Shown piece after piece: positions 16,349 to 24,459 of a DNA stretch of 57,593 nucleotides (within the stretch, counting starts at the first letter, position 1; each line of letters starts with the position of its first letter). The position numbers and the translations under genes were made by a program. The notes beneath the pieces are model-generated. The model saw only the letters and a program-made list of their open reading frames with translations. It was not told the DNA's origin and did no database searches. Origin of the DNA: Bacteroidota bacterium (GTDB taxonomy: Bacteria > Bacteroidota > Bacteroidia > Chitinophagales > Chitinophagaceae); the NCBI GenBank assembly GCA_023429825.1, contig JAEZDC010000010.1:1-57593 (forward strand), given 5' to 3'.

Positions 16349-17878
16349 ATGGCGATTTTCGACATTCATCTTCCTAACTCCATTGCTAAAGCACTGAATT
16401 TGCCGCAGAATAATCCGAGGCGGCAGCAGATAAAAGCGCTGAAGAAACTTCTTAGAAAGGCAAGGTTCACGGAGTTTGGTCAGAAATATAAGTTTGATGA
16501 GATTTTGATGAGCAAGCATGTGGGCAAGAAGTTCCAGGAGCTTGTGCCTACATATAATTATAACACTATTTACAACGACTGGTGGCATAAAACCCTAGAA
16601 GGAAATTCGGATGTTTGCTGGCCTGGGAAGATCAAATATTATGCACTTAGTAGCGGAACGAGTGAAGCTGCCAGTAAATATATTCCTGTTACTAATGATC
16701 TTTTAAAGGGAAATAAAGTGGTAATGGTTCGGCAGTTGTTCAGTCTTCGTACTTACGAGAATCTTCCCATTGCGTCTATTGGTAAAGGTTGGCTGGCACT
16801 AGGAGGAAGTACTGATCTTCAAAAGGATCCAACCGGGTATTATGCAGGAGATCTTAGCGGTATTACGGCGAAGAAAGCCCCGATATGGTTTCAGCCTTTT
16901 TATAAGCCAGGGAAAAAAATCGCTAAACAAAAAGATTGGAATAAAAAGTTAGAGGAGATCGTTGAAAAAGCACCAAGCTGGGATATTGGTTTTGTGGTGG
17001 GTGTACCTGCGTGGATACAGATGTGCATGGAAATGATCATTCAAAAGTATAATCTTAAAACTATCCATGATATCTGGCCGAACCTGGCATTTTTTGTCCA
17101 TGGGGGGGTAAGTTTTGAACCCTATAAAAAAGGATTTGAAAAGCTTTTGGATAAGCCACTTATTTATATTGAAACATATCTTGCCAGCGAAGGATTTTTA
17201 GCATACCAGGACAGGCAGAATGCAAATGGAATGAAGCTTGTGACCAGTGTTCACATCTTCTTCGAGTTTGTTCCTTTTGATGAGAAGAATTTTGATCATG
17301 AAGGAGAAATGGTACCTAATGCTGAGACGCTCATGATCCATGAAGTAGAAGAAGGAAAAGATTATGCGATCCTTATCAGCACGGCAGCAGGAGCATGGCG
17401 TTATTTGATTGGTGATACGATCCGGTTTGTTGATAAAGAAAAATGCGAGATTATCATTACAGGTCGAACCAAACATTTTCTTTCATTAGTCGGCGAGCAC
17501 CTTAGTGTAGATAATATGAATAAGGCGGTTAAGCTGGTAAGCGAAGAACTGAATATCAGCATACCTGAGTATACAGTTGTAGGCGAACCATACGATAGCT
17601 TTTTTGCCCATCATTGGTATGTAGCATGCAATGAAAATATTGACAACAATCTTCTCTGTAACAAAATAGATGAAAAACTCAAAGAGCTTAATGATGATTA
17701 TGCAGTTGAAAGGAAAAGCGCTCTTAAAAAAGTAATATTGGATGTACTGCCTGAGCAACAATTTCTAAACTTTCTTACTGCTAAAGGAAAGGTAGGTGGC
17801 CAGCATAAATTTCCAAGAGTATTAAAAGGAAAAATGCTGGAAGACTGGAATAAGTTCCTGAAAGGTGAATTAGGATAA
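16349..17878 (+). CDS. GH3 family (acyl-adenylate/amido synthetase-like) protein
   Basis: A 509-residue member of the GH3 auxin-responsive promoter family of the ANL adenylating superfamily. Seen motifs are YALSSGTSEAASKYIPVT (phosphate loop), the middle FFVHGGVSFEPY and YIETYLASEGFLAYQD, the hinge YLIGDTIRFVD, and IITGRTKHFLSLVGEHL. Plant GH3 enzymes join acyl acids to amino acids; the bacterial substrates are unknown. It starts 50 bp after the glycosyltransferase. Upstream TAGTTTCG (C for T) may be a weak -7 element. Confidence 0.9.
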   Translation: MAIFDIHLPNSIAKALNLPQNNPRRQQIKALKKLLRKARFTEFGQKYKFDEILMSKHVGKKFQELVPTYNYNTIYNDWWHKTLEGNSDVCWPGKIKYYALSSGTSEAASKYIPVTNDLLKGNKVVMVRQLFSLRTYENLPIASIGKGWLALGGSTDLQKDPTGYYAGDLSGITAKKAPIWFQPFYKPGKKIAKQKDWNKKLEEIVEKAPSWDIGFVVGVPAWIQMCMEMIIQKYNLKTIHDIWPNLAFFVHGGVSFEPYKKGFEKLLDKPLIYIETYLASEGFLAYQDRQNANGMKLVTSVHIFFEFVPFDEKNFDHEGEMVPNAETLMIHEVEEGKDYAILISTAAGAWRYLIGDTIRFVDKEKCEIIITGRTKHFLSLVGEHLSVDNMNKAVKLVSEELNISIPEYTVVGEPYDSFFAHHWYVACNENIDNNLLCNKIDEKLKELNDDYAVERKSALKKVILDVLPEQQFLNFLTAKGKVGGQHKFPRVLKGKMLEDWNKFLKGELG

Positions 17879-17908
17879 TGCTTTATTTTTAGCCATTAAC
17901 TTACATGG

Positions 17909-18544
17909 ATGATCGCACCGCTGTTGAAAGGATTGGCTTTGGGTTTTATGCTGAGTATCACAGTAGGTCCTGTTATCTTCTCTATCATCAAACAAAGTAT
18001 TAATAACGGGTATAAAGGCGGCTTTTCTTTTGTTGCAGGTGTAAGTGCGAGTGACCTGGCATTGGTAGTGCTTAGTCAATTATTTACTGAATTATTTCGG
18101 AGCTTGCTTGATTATAAGATGCACATCGGCATAGGCGGAAGTGCGATGCTGATTGTTATAGGCGTTTACGTTTTCTTTTTTAAGAAGGTATCAGTTAATG
18201 AAGAAGGATCGCATGTAATAAAAATGCGTAAAAGGGATATGCTCAGAACATTCATGTCCGGGTTTTTCATGAATATTCTTAATCCGGGTGTAATAGGATT
18301 TTGGTTAGTTATTGCAACTTCTGTTGTTGATCTTTCTTATTCTTATCGTTTTATCATGTTTGCCACCTGCCTCATTTTTGTATTAACTGCAGATGTGGCT
18401 AAAGTGCTGCTCGCCGGGAGATTAAGGCAAAAATTAACTCCACACAATATTCATATCATCAATAAAGTTTCCGGGGTGATACTGGTTGGCTTCGGAATTG
18501 CATTGATATTGGGTACTATTTTTTATGGTGATAAAGTTGGCTAG
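17909..18544 (+). CDS. LysE/RhtB family exporter
   Basis: A 211-residue protein with six predicted TM segments. The start MIAPLLKGLALGFMLSITVGPVIFSIIKQSINNGYKGGFSFVAGVSASD is the family signature (GxxxxxxxGPV and the loop before TM2). FMSGFFMNILNPGVIGFWLV in the middle is also typical. LysE proteins export amino acids or similar small molecules. It is 30 bp downstream of the GH3 gene, so it could be cotranscribed and might export a product, though nothing confirms this. Confidence 0.9.
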   Translation: MIAPLLKGLALGFMLSITVGPVIFSIIKQSINNGYKGGFSFVAGVSASDLALVVLSQLFTELFRSLLDYKMHIGIGGSAMLIVIGVYVFFFKKVSVNEEGSHVIKMRKRDMLRTFMSGFFMNILNPGVIGFWLVIATSVVDLSYSYRFIMFATCLIFVLTADVAKVLLAGRLRQKLTPHNIHIINKVSGVILVGFGIALILGTIFYGDKVG

Positions 18545-18590
18545 CTCCGCCCTATCGTTCGCGTCTGTACGGCTGAACAGAGATAAGAAC

Positions 18591-18643
18591 GTACAAGAGT
18601 GCGACGCAACCACAGATGAAGAGGGTTAACACTGCCTGTTACC
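18591..18643 (+). repeat. Dispersed repeat, full-core copy (+)
   Basis: The core GTACAAGAGTGCGACGCAAC is exact at 18591-18610, followed by a degenerate tail (GATGAAGAGGGTTAAC, CTGCCTGTTACC). A partial inverted match (GTTCGCGTC, TGTAC at about 18557-18570) lies upstream. It lies between the LysE and DUF4290 genes. Confidence 0.8.
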
Positions 18644-18652
18644 AAAAAAACC

Positions 18653-18660
18653 TACATTTG
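18653..18660 (+). promoter_or_regulatory. TAnnTTTG box for the DUF4290 gene
   Basis: TACATTTG is an exact -7 element 18 bp upstream of the ATG at 18678. No TTG is found at -33. It follows directly after the repeat copy. Confidence 0.5.
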
Positions 18661-18677
18661 ACACTTAAGTTTTACTA

Positions 18678-19394
18678 ATGGAGTATAATACAACGAGAAA
18701 TCATTTGGTGCTGAGAGAATATGGCCGTCATGTGCAGAAGATGGTTGAATACCTGATGGCGATCGATGACAAAAAGAAGAGGCAACAGCAGGCGCAAGTG
18801 GTTATTGAGCTGATGGGATTCTTAAATCCGCATTTAAAGAATGTTGAAGATTTTCGTCATAAGCTTTGGGATCATTTATTCGAGATCAGCGATTTTGAAT
18901 TGGATGTAGATAGTCCATATCCAAAACCGGAAAAAGAAACATATAACGCAAAGCCAGATCCTATTCCATATCCAAAACGTCATCCACGGTATTCTCATTT
19001 AGGAAAGAACCTGGAATTAGTGATAGATAAAGCATTGAAAGAAGAAAATGCAGAGAAGAAAGCAGGTTTCGCACATTCTATTGCGTATTACATGAAGCTT
19101 TCTTACAGTAACTGGCATAAGGAACTGGTGCATGACGATGCGATAAGAAGTGAATTGAATAATATCACGGGTGGTGAGCTTGAGTTCAGCAACACTCCTT
19201 ATATAAAGCACCGTAACCAGATCGAGAGAGATGATTACGGGCGTGGCCAGGGGGGAAGACGCCAGCAGAATTTCGGAGGCAGAAATGATAACAGGAACAG
19301 GGGTGGTGGACAGAATAACAGGGGCGGCCAGGGTGGAAGAAATGACAACAGAAACCGTGGAGGCAACAACAGGAACTTTAAAAAGCGGTTTTAA
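18678..19394 (+). CDS. DUF4290 domain protein with an Arg/Gly/Asn-rich tail
   Basis: A 238-residue protein. Residues 1-175 are DUF4290: MEYNTTRNHLVLREYGRHVQKMVEYLMAI, IELMGFLNPHLKNVEDFRHKLWDHLF and the YPKP-rich middle. This domain is restricted to Bacteroidota and has no known function. The last 55 residues or so are disordered and very basic, rich in RGG, RNRGG and GGRNDNRNR repeats, as in RNA-binding proteins. I infer nucleic-acid binding through the tail. The gene stands alone, with a strong terminator at 19415-19442. Confidence 0.9.
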   Translation: MEYNTTRNHLVLREYGRHVQKMVEYLMAIDDKKKRQQQAQVVIELMGFLNPHLKNVEDFRHKLWDHLFEISDFELDVDSPYPKPEKETYNAKPDPIPYPKRHPRYSHLGKNLELVIDKALKEENAEKKAGFAHSIAYYMKLSYSNWHKELVHDDAIRSELNNITGGELEFSNTPYIKHRNQIERDDYGRGQGGRRQQNFGGRNDNRNRGGGQNNRGGQGGRNDNRNRGGNNRNFKKRF

Positions 19395-19414
19395 AATTAA
19401 TTGTATAGTTTTTG

Positions 19415-19442
19415 AAGCACCATCCCGCATGGTGCTTTTTTA
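19415..19442 (+). terminator. Intrinsic terminator after the DUF4290 gene
   Basis: AAGCACCAT, loop CCCGC and ATGGTGCTT form a 9-bp stem followed by a run of T. It lies 21 bp after the stop codon. Confidence 0.9.
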
Positions 19443-19497
19443 TTCTCTTAATTTAGCCTCCTCAATTAATTATATATAATCATATCAATCATACAAC

Positions 19498-20805
19498 ATG
19501 TCATCATTTGAAGTGATAGGTGGAAATAAACTCAAAGGAGAGGTCATTCCGCAGGGTGCAAAGAATGAAGCGTTGCAAATTATTTCTGCTGTGTTGCTTA
19601 CAAAAGAGAAGATGACCATAACTAATATTCCTGATATACTTGATGTGAATCTCCTTATCGAGCTTTTGCAGGATATAGGTGTAAAAGTTGAAAGACCAGA
19701 CAGGCATACGTGTATCTTCCAGGCTGATGATGTAAATGCTGATTATTTAGCAAGTGAAGGGTTTAGAAATAAAGGAGGAAAGTTAAGAGGAAGCGTGATG
19801 GTTGCGGGTCCTATGCTGGCACGATTTAAAAAAGCGTACATCCCTAAGCCGGGAGGTGATAAGATCGGGAGAAGAAGATTGGATACGCATCTCATCGGGT
19901 TTCAAAAACTCGGCGCTTCTTTACGATTCAATGATGAATTTGGTTATACAGAATTGGTAGCTGAGAGTTTGAAGGGCACAGCAATGTTGTTAGATGAACC
20001 TTCTGTTACTGGTACAGCTAACATTGTGATGGCGGCTGTACTTGCAGAAGGAAACACCGCAATCTACAATGCAGCATGCGAGCCTTATGTTCAGCAATTG
20101 TGCAGAATGCTGAATAAGATGGGTGCGAAGATCCGTGGCATAGGAAGTAATCTTCTATTGATCGATGGTGTGAAAGAATTATCCGGAACAGATCATGCGA
20201 TGCTTCCGGATATGATCGAAGTCGGAAGTTTTATCGGGCTTGCAGCTATGACGCAAAGTGATATCACGATCAAAAATGCAGGCGTTGATCATTTAGGGAT
20301 CATTCCTGAAAAGTTTCAGCAACTGGGAATACAGTTTGAAATAAAAGGAGACGACATTCATATTCCAGAGCAGGATATTTATGAGGTACAAACGTTCATG
20401 GATGGAAGTGTGTTAACTGTTTATGATCATCCATGGCCAGGCTTTACTCCCGATCTGTTAAGTATTGTTTTAGTAGTAGCCACTCAGGCTCGTGGAAGTG
20501 TGCTCATCCATCAAAAAATGTTTGAAAGCAGGTTGTTTTTCGTTGATAAATTAATAGATATGGGTGCGCAAATTATTTTATGTGATCCGCACAGAGCAAC
20601 TGTTATAGGGTTGGATCGTAAACAGCCATTACGTGGAATAACGATGAGTAGCCCTGATATACGAGCAGGCGTTTCACTTCTTATCGCGGCCTTAAGTGCT
20701 GAAGGGAAAAGTGTGATACAGAATATTGAACAGATCGACAGGGGATATCAATATATAGATACAAGATTGAATGCATTAGGTGCACAGATAAAAAGAATAG
20801 TCTGA
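19498..20805 (+). CDS. murA: UDP-N-acetylglucosamine 1-carboxyvinyltransferase
   Basis: A 435-residue EPSP-synthase-fold enzyme that transfers enolpyruvate from PEP to UDP-GlcNAc, the first committed step of peptidoglycan synthesis. Seen motifs are GAKNEALQI (Lys22), DVNLL, RGSVMVAGPMLARF, PKPGGDKIGRRRLDTHL, TGTANIVMAAVLAEG, and GFTPDLLSIVLV. The position that is catalytic Cys115 in E. coli (PGGCxIG) is Asp121 here (PGGDKIG). Asp at this site keeps activity and blocks fosfomycin attachment in other lineages. The C terminus (GYQYIDTRLNALGAQIKRI) is family-typical. The gene is followed by an unusual 510-bp noncoding region. Confidence 0.95.
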   Translation: MSSFEVIGGNKLKGEVIPQGAKNEALQIISAVLLTKEKMTITNIPDILDVNLLIELLQDIGVKVERPDRHTCIFQADDVNADYLASEGFRNKGGKLRGSVMVAGPMLARFKKAYIPKPGGDKIGRRRLDTHLIGFQKLGASLRFNDEFGYTELVAESLKGTAMLLDEPSVTGTANIVMAAVLAEGNTAIYNAACEPYVQQLCRMLNKMGAKIRGIGSNLLLIDGVKELSGTDHAMLPDMIEVGSFIGLAAMTQSDITIKNAGVDHLGIIPEKFQQLGIQFEIKGDDIHIPEQDIYEVQTFMDGSVLTVYDHPWPGFTPDLLSIVLVVATQARGSVLIHQKMFESRLFFVDKLIDMGAQIILCDPHRATVIGLDRKQPLRGITMSSPDIRAGVSLLIAALSAEGKSVIQNIEQIDRGYQYIDTRLNALGAQIKRIV

Positions 20806-20822
20806 TTCTACTGATATTTTGA

Positions 20823-20977
20823 AGAATACTTTCTACAAAAATACCCATGTAAAAACCGGCAGAGCCCGGAGAGAAGGAATTTCTCCCTTCACGTTTTTGT
20901 GAGAAACGGTCTGCAGCACCGGGAAAAAGTTCTGCCGGATAAGTATTCTACTTCTGCAGGTAGCATTTTGGAATACT
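20823..20977 (+). ncRNA. Structured RNA-like element, copy 1 with outer stems
   Basis: The core is 20865-20923. P1 is CCCGG/CCGGG; P2 is GAAGG (20873-20877)/CCTTC (20886-20890); P3 is CGTTT (20892-20896... CGTTT pairing with AAACG 20904-20908). AGA lies after P1 and GGTCTGCAGCA before its closing strand. An outer stem CCGGCAGA (20856-20863)/TCTGCCGG (20931-20938) and AGAATACTT (20823-20831)/AAGTATTCT (20941-20949) extend it. AAGTATTC can instead pair with GAATACT at 20971-20977. The strand is inferred from the murA direction and from the T run after copy 2. I do not recognise it as a named RNA family. Confidence 0.55.
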
Positions 20978-21153
20978 GTATTTGTTTCAAGACCAATTGC
21001 GTACCAAAACTTTTTTGTTATTGCTTCTTCAAATAGAAAATTTAAACAGTAGTAGTTGATTTTAAATACAACATTTTTCACTACGTTGCATTTGTTTAAA
21101 AGCTTATTGGCAGAATTTCTGTGGCGAACTTTTTACATACATAGGAACTTTTT

Positions 21154-21226
21154 GTGTCCGGAGAGAAGGTGGAAGTCCTTTCTATTGAGGTATTCAATGG
21201 TCTGCAGCACCGGACACTCTTTTTTG
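21154..21226 (+). ncRNA. Structured RNA-like element, copy 2 with a T-rich 3' end
   Basis: P1 is GTGTCCGG (21154-21161)/CCGGACAC (21210-21217), a perfect 8 bp. P2 is GAAGG (21165-21169)/CCTTTC (21177-21182) with one bulge. P3 is ATTGA (21184-21188)/TCAAT (21194-21198). AGA and GGTCTGCAGCA are identical to copy 1, 289 bp upstream, while P3 and outer P1 differ in sequence but still pair. TCTTTTTTG follows P1, so the RNA may end here. The next gene is the response regulator at 21315. Confidence 0.55.
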
Positions 21227-21314
21227 TTTCTCCATCCGATCAGTAATATATTTTATCTCTTGAAGGCAGCTTTATTCAGTTTAAAGTATATTTTTATGGC
21301 CGCAGACCTCCCCA

Positions 21315-21746
21315 ATGACAAACAAAAAGATCACGCCCCGAATTTTTTTTACCGACGATGATGAGGATGATATCAGCTTTTTCCAGGAAGCCCTCAAAGA
21401 CCTCGGTAATCCTGCTGTTGTTGAAATAGCCAAAACACATGACCAACTATTTAAACTTTTAGAAGAAGGTCCGCTCCCCGATTTTTTATTTTTGGATCTG
21501 AATATACCGGCAATAGATGGAAAGGAGATACTTCAATCGGTAAGGCAAAATAAGGCATATGCTGAGGTTAAGATCATTATTTATTCTACATCAAAACGGG
21601 ACGTGAAAAGCTGTTACGAAGCTGGTGCAGATCTTTATATGATCAAGCCTGATACGATCAACGGTATAGCTGAAATGTTGAAAAAGATACTGACGGAAGA
21701 ATGCATGAAAGATCGTACAGCGCTGCGTAAGGTGATCCCTGATTGA
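21315..21746 (+). CDS. Single-domain response regulator (CheY/Rcp1-like)
   Basis: A 143-residue receiver domain without an output domain. The acidic triad begins FFTDDDEDD (residues 11-19), the phosphoacceptor Asp lies in FLFLDLNIPAIDGKEIL, the conserved Thr/Ser in IIYSTS and the Lys in YMIKPD. Rcp1-like regulators usually work with bacteriophytochrome or hybrid histidine kinases; no kinase is near. The ATG at 21315 was chosen over an upstream ATG (21297) in another frame. The gene follows the RNA-like elements and precedes gmk by 43 bp. Confidence 0.92.
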   Translation: MTNKKITPRIFFTDDDEDDISFFQEALKDLGNPAVVEIAKTHDQLFKLLEEGPLPDFLFLDLNIPAIDGKEILQSVRQNKAYAEVKIIIYSTSKRDVKSCYEAGADLYMIKPDTINGIAEMLKKILTEECMKDRTALRKVIPD

Positions 21747-21789
21747 TCCTGTTCTCAACGAAACACTTAATTTGCACCGAAAATTTTGA

Positions 21790-22356
21790 ATGACCGGTAA
21801 ACTCATCATTCTTACTGCTCCCTCAGGTTCCGGGAAAACGTCCATCACAAGGTTTCTTCTTAAAAAATATTCACAATTATCTTTTTCTATTTCTGCTGCG
21901 ACCCGGCAGCCAAGAGGTGAAGAGAAAAGTGGGGTTGATTATTATTTTATGAGTGTTGAGGAATTTCAAAAACACATCCAGCAAAATGATTTTATAGAAT
22001 GGGAGATGGTGTATGAAGGAAAGTATTACGGAACGTTACGATCAGAGATTGAAAGAATATGGAAAGAAAACAAAACACCAATACTTGATATTGATGTACA
22101 GGGAGCGATACACATCAAACAACAATTCCCACAAGAAACACTTTCAATTTTCGTAGAGCCTCCTTCTGTTGAAGTGTTAAAGCAAAGATTAAAAAGTAGG
22201 GGAACAGAATCTGAAGAAAGCCTGCAGGCTCGCATTAACAAGGCGAGCTATGAACTTACTTTTAAAGATCAATTTGACCAAGTAATCATTAATGATGATC
22301 TTGAGAAAGCCTGCAAAGAAACAGAAGAGGTTGTCATGAATTTCCTGCAGTCTTAA
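21790..22356 (+). CDS. gmk: Guanylate kinase
   Basis: A 188-residue P-loop kinase: ILTAPSGSGKTSI (Walker A), SISAATRQPRGEEKSGVDYYFMS (GMP binding), IEWEMVYEGKYYGTL, ILDIDVQGAIHIK and IFVEPPSVEVLKQRLKSRGTES (lid). It converts GMP to GDP with ATP. The length is usual for bacterial Gmk. It converges on the flavin reductase gene with only 3 bp between stops. Confidence 0.96.
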   Translation: MTGKLIILTAPSGSGKTSITRFLLKKYSQLSFSISAATRQPRGEEKSGVDYYFMSVEEFQKHIQQNDFIEWEMVYEGKYYGTLRSEIERIWKENKTPILDIDVQGAIHIKQQFPQETLSIFVEPPSVEVLKQRLKSRGTESEESLQARINKASYELTFKDQFDQVIINDDLEKACKETEEVVMNFLQS

Positions 22357-22359
22357 ATA

Positions 22360-23241
22360 TCACATTGATAACAATACCTGCCAGGCCTCGCTAACTTTTC
22401 CGCTATCCAATAATTCTTTTGCATATATATGAAGCTCCTTTTCCATGTCATCTGGAGTTAAAGAATAATACTGCATAATATTTTTCACCTTATCGTCCTG
22501 GAAAGAAGGATCGATCTCCGGCATCTGATGCACATTGCCGAGCTGACCTAAATTATTTCCCGTAAGTATAGGACTCTTCCTGATGTTCTCGGGCAACACA
22601 TCAACTCCTATTCCCAGTTTCACGTTCGGCTTTTCTACCTTGAATAAGTTGGACGCATCCACTTTACAATACCAATCTCCTCCAAGTCTTGCAATGTGAT
22701 GGAGTTTTGTTTGATCGATCATTGTTCCTTCTGCATTAAGAATGCTTTTATCAATATGCATTGTCAATACTTCAGCAATTATTAACTGACCGGCGCCACC
22801 TTGTTCTCCTAAACTTTTCACCTCGTTTACTTTGCATTCGAGCTTTACTTTAGCTTCTTTTACCATCGGGGGGGTTACTATTGAAGCTTTCTCTTTTGAA
22901 AAACCGGACTTAATAAACTCATCGGCTCCCTTGGGGTATTCACAACTGGATAGGCTCACCTGTTGTACCATATCATAATCACAAATATTGATCACTACCT
23001 CGGCAACTTCTTTCACATTTTCTAATGTATGCTTGGTTGTATTGTCTCTAACTCTTCTTGAGGGAGAGAAAATTACTATCGGAGGATTGGAAGAAAATAA
23101 ATTAAAAAAACTGAAAGGACTCAGATTCACATTTCCTTCTTTATCAATTGTACTTGCAAAACAAATAGGACGTGGCGCTATCGCATGTTGAAGCCATTGT
23201 TGTTTTTGAACAGGATCCAGATCATTCAAATGTATCAGCAT
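22360..23241 (-). CDS. Flavin reductase-like domain protein
   Basis: About 293 residues. The flavin reductase (FMN-binding split barrel) fold covers roughly the first 200: PRPICFASTIDKEGNVNLSPFSFFNLFSSNPPIVIFSPSRR, VVINICDY, and HHIARLGGDWYCKV. The remaining 90 residues are an extra C-terminal region (TPDDMEKELHIYAKELLDSGKVSEAWQVLLSM). The frame reaches a TTG at 23265, but the ATG at 23241 gives the family N terminus MLIHLNDLDPVQKQQW, and an ACTTTG box lies between. It would bind FMN or FAD and use NAD(P)H; the acceptor is unknown. Confidence 0.88.
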   Translation of the reverse strand: MLIHLNDLDPVQKQQWLQHAIAPRPICFASTIDKEGNVNLSPFSFFNLFSSNPPIVIFSPSRRVRDNTTKHTLENVKEVAEVVINICDYDMVQQVSLSSCEYPKGADEFIKSGFSKEKASIVTPPMVKEAKVKLECKVNEVKSLGEQGGAGQLIIAEVLTMHIDKSILNAEGTMIDQTKLHHIARLGGDWYCKVDASNLFKVEKPNVKLGIGVDVLPENIRKSPILTGNNLGQLGNVHQMPEIDPSFQDDKVKNIMQYYSLTPDDMEKELHIYAKELLDSGKVSEAWQVLLSM

Positions 23242-23333
23242 ATTGCAAAGTAAAATATCTTGCAAGTTTATTTTAAAATGCTTACAACTGTTTACCTATT
23301 TACTTGGTACTTTTAAGCTTTAATAATTTCAAT

Positions 23334-24410
23334 ATGGGTTTACGTACAGTAATTACTGGATCAGGATGCTACATACCTACGGAGGTGAAGACCAACCGGG
23401 ATTTTACCGTACATAATTTTTATGGAGAGGATCATCAGCGGATTGAAACACCACCAGAGGAAGTGGTTGATAAGTTTCGACAAATTACAGGAATTGAAGA
23501 AAGGAAATATGCTTCATGTGATCTGAATACATCGGATCTCGCTACTATCGCAGCCAGGCAAGCGGTTGAGGACAGTGGTGTTGACCCTGAAACGATAGAC
23601 CAGATAATCGTTGCACAAAATTTTGGAAATGTAATCAAGCATACTATTCAAACCGATATTGTCCCTTCGATCGCTTCCCGCGTTAAGCATGCGCTTGGAA
23701 TTAAAAATCCTGCATGTATTCCTTACGATGTATTGTTTGGTTGCCCGGGCTGGGTGCAGGGTATGATACAGGCTGATGCTTTCTTTAAAGCCGGTATTGC
23801 AAAAAAAGCTTTGGTTATAGGAGCAGAAACGCTTAGTCGTGTAATTGATATGTACGATAGAGATAGCATGATATTTTCCGATGGTGCAGGTGCTACAATA
23901 ATTGAATACAAAGAAGTGGAAGAAGACACCAGCGGTATACTTAGTACCAATGTACAATCGCATTGTGAAGAAGAAGCTTTCTACATTTATTTAGGTAAAT
24001 CCAATTTTCCCGGATCAGATCCCAGGGTTCGATACATCAAAATGAAGGGTCGTAAAGTGTATGAATATGCAATGCGGCATGTGCCTTTGGCAATGAAGGA
24101 TTGTTTAGATAAAAGCGGGGTGGATATAAAAGATCTGAAAAAAGTTTTTCTGCACCAGGCTAATGAAAAGATGGACGAAGCCATTATCAAATCAATGTAT
24201 AAGCTTTACGGGATTAGAGAAGTGCCGAAAGATATTATGCCCATGTGCATCCACAAATTCGGTAATAGTTCAGTGGCAACCGTCCCCACATTGTTCGATA
24301 TGGTTAAAAGAGGCCAGATGGAAGATCATGGTTTGGAAAAAGGTGATGTAATAATGTTCGCTTCTGTTGGTGCAGGCATGAATATCAATGCCATTTGTTA
24401 TCGAATGTAA
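23334..24410 (+). CDS. 3-oxoacyl-ACP synthase III-like enzyme (thiolase superfamily)
   Basis: About 358 residues. The KAS III triad is visible: Cys in LFGCPGWVQG, His in FLHQANEKM and Asn in FGNSSVATVPTLF. The ATG at 23334 begins MGLRTVITGSGCYIPTEVKTNRDF, the family start; the frame extends to an upstream TTG. A distinct FabH lies at 37700-38746, and the two differ at the Cys motif (GCPG here, QCSG there). This copy lacks the usual AC-SG and may condense other acyl chains or serve in a specialised lipid pathway. It overlaps no gene when the next start at 24460 is used. Confidence 0.88.
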   Translation: MGLRTVITGSGCYIPTEVKTNRDFTVHNFYGEDHQRIETPPEEVVDKFRQITGIEERKYASCDLNTSDLATIAARQAVEDSGVDPETIDQIIVAQNFGNVIKHTIQTDIVPSIASRVKHALGIKNPACIPYDVLFGCPGWVQGMIQADAFFKAGIAKKALVIGAETLSRVIDMYDRDSMIFSDGAGATIIEYKEVEEDTSGILSTNVQSHCEEEAFYIYLGKSNFPGSDPRVRYIKMKGRKVYEYAMRHVPLAMKDCLDKSGVDIKDLKKVFLHQANEKMDEAIIKSMYKLYGIREVPKDIMPMCIHKFGNSSVATVPTLFDMVKRGQMEDHGLEKGDVIMFASVGAGMNINAICYRM

Positions 24411-24459
24411 TTTCTCTGGCACACATTTTTATTGTTCTAAGCATAACCTACCTGGAGTT

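Noticed and set aside
20853..21226. A hammerhead-type ribozyme or known purine riboswitch in the murA downstream gap
   Set aside because: It is a three-way junction, but the hammerhead CUGAUGA/GAAA and purine-riboswitch junction bases are absent.
23265..23334. TTG starts that lengthen several genes (flavin reductase, KAS III, TatC, MurI, BamA, AsmA-like)
   Set aside because: These extensions lie in promoter or hairpin sequence and do not match family N termini; nearby ATG codons fit better.
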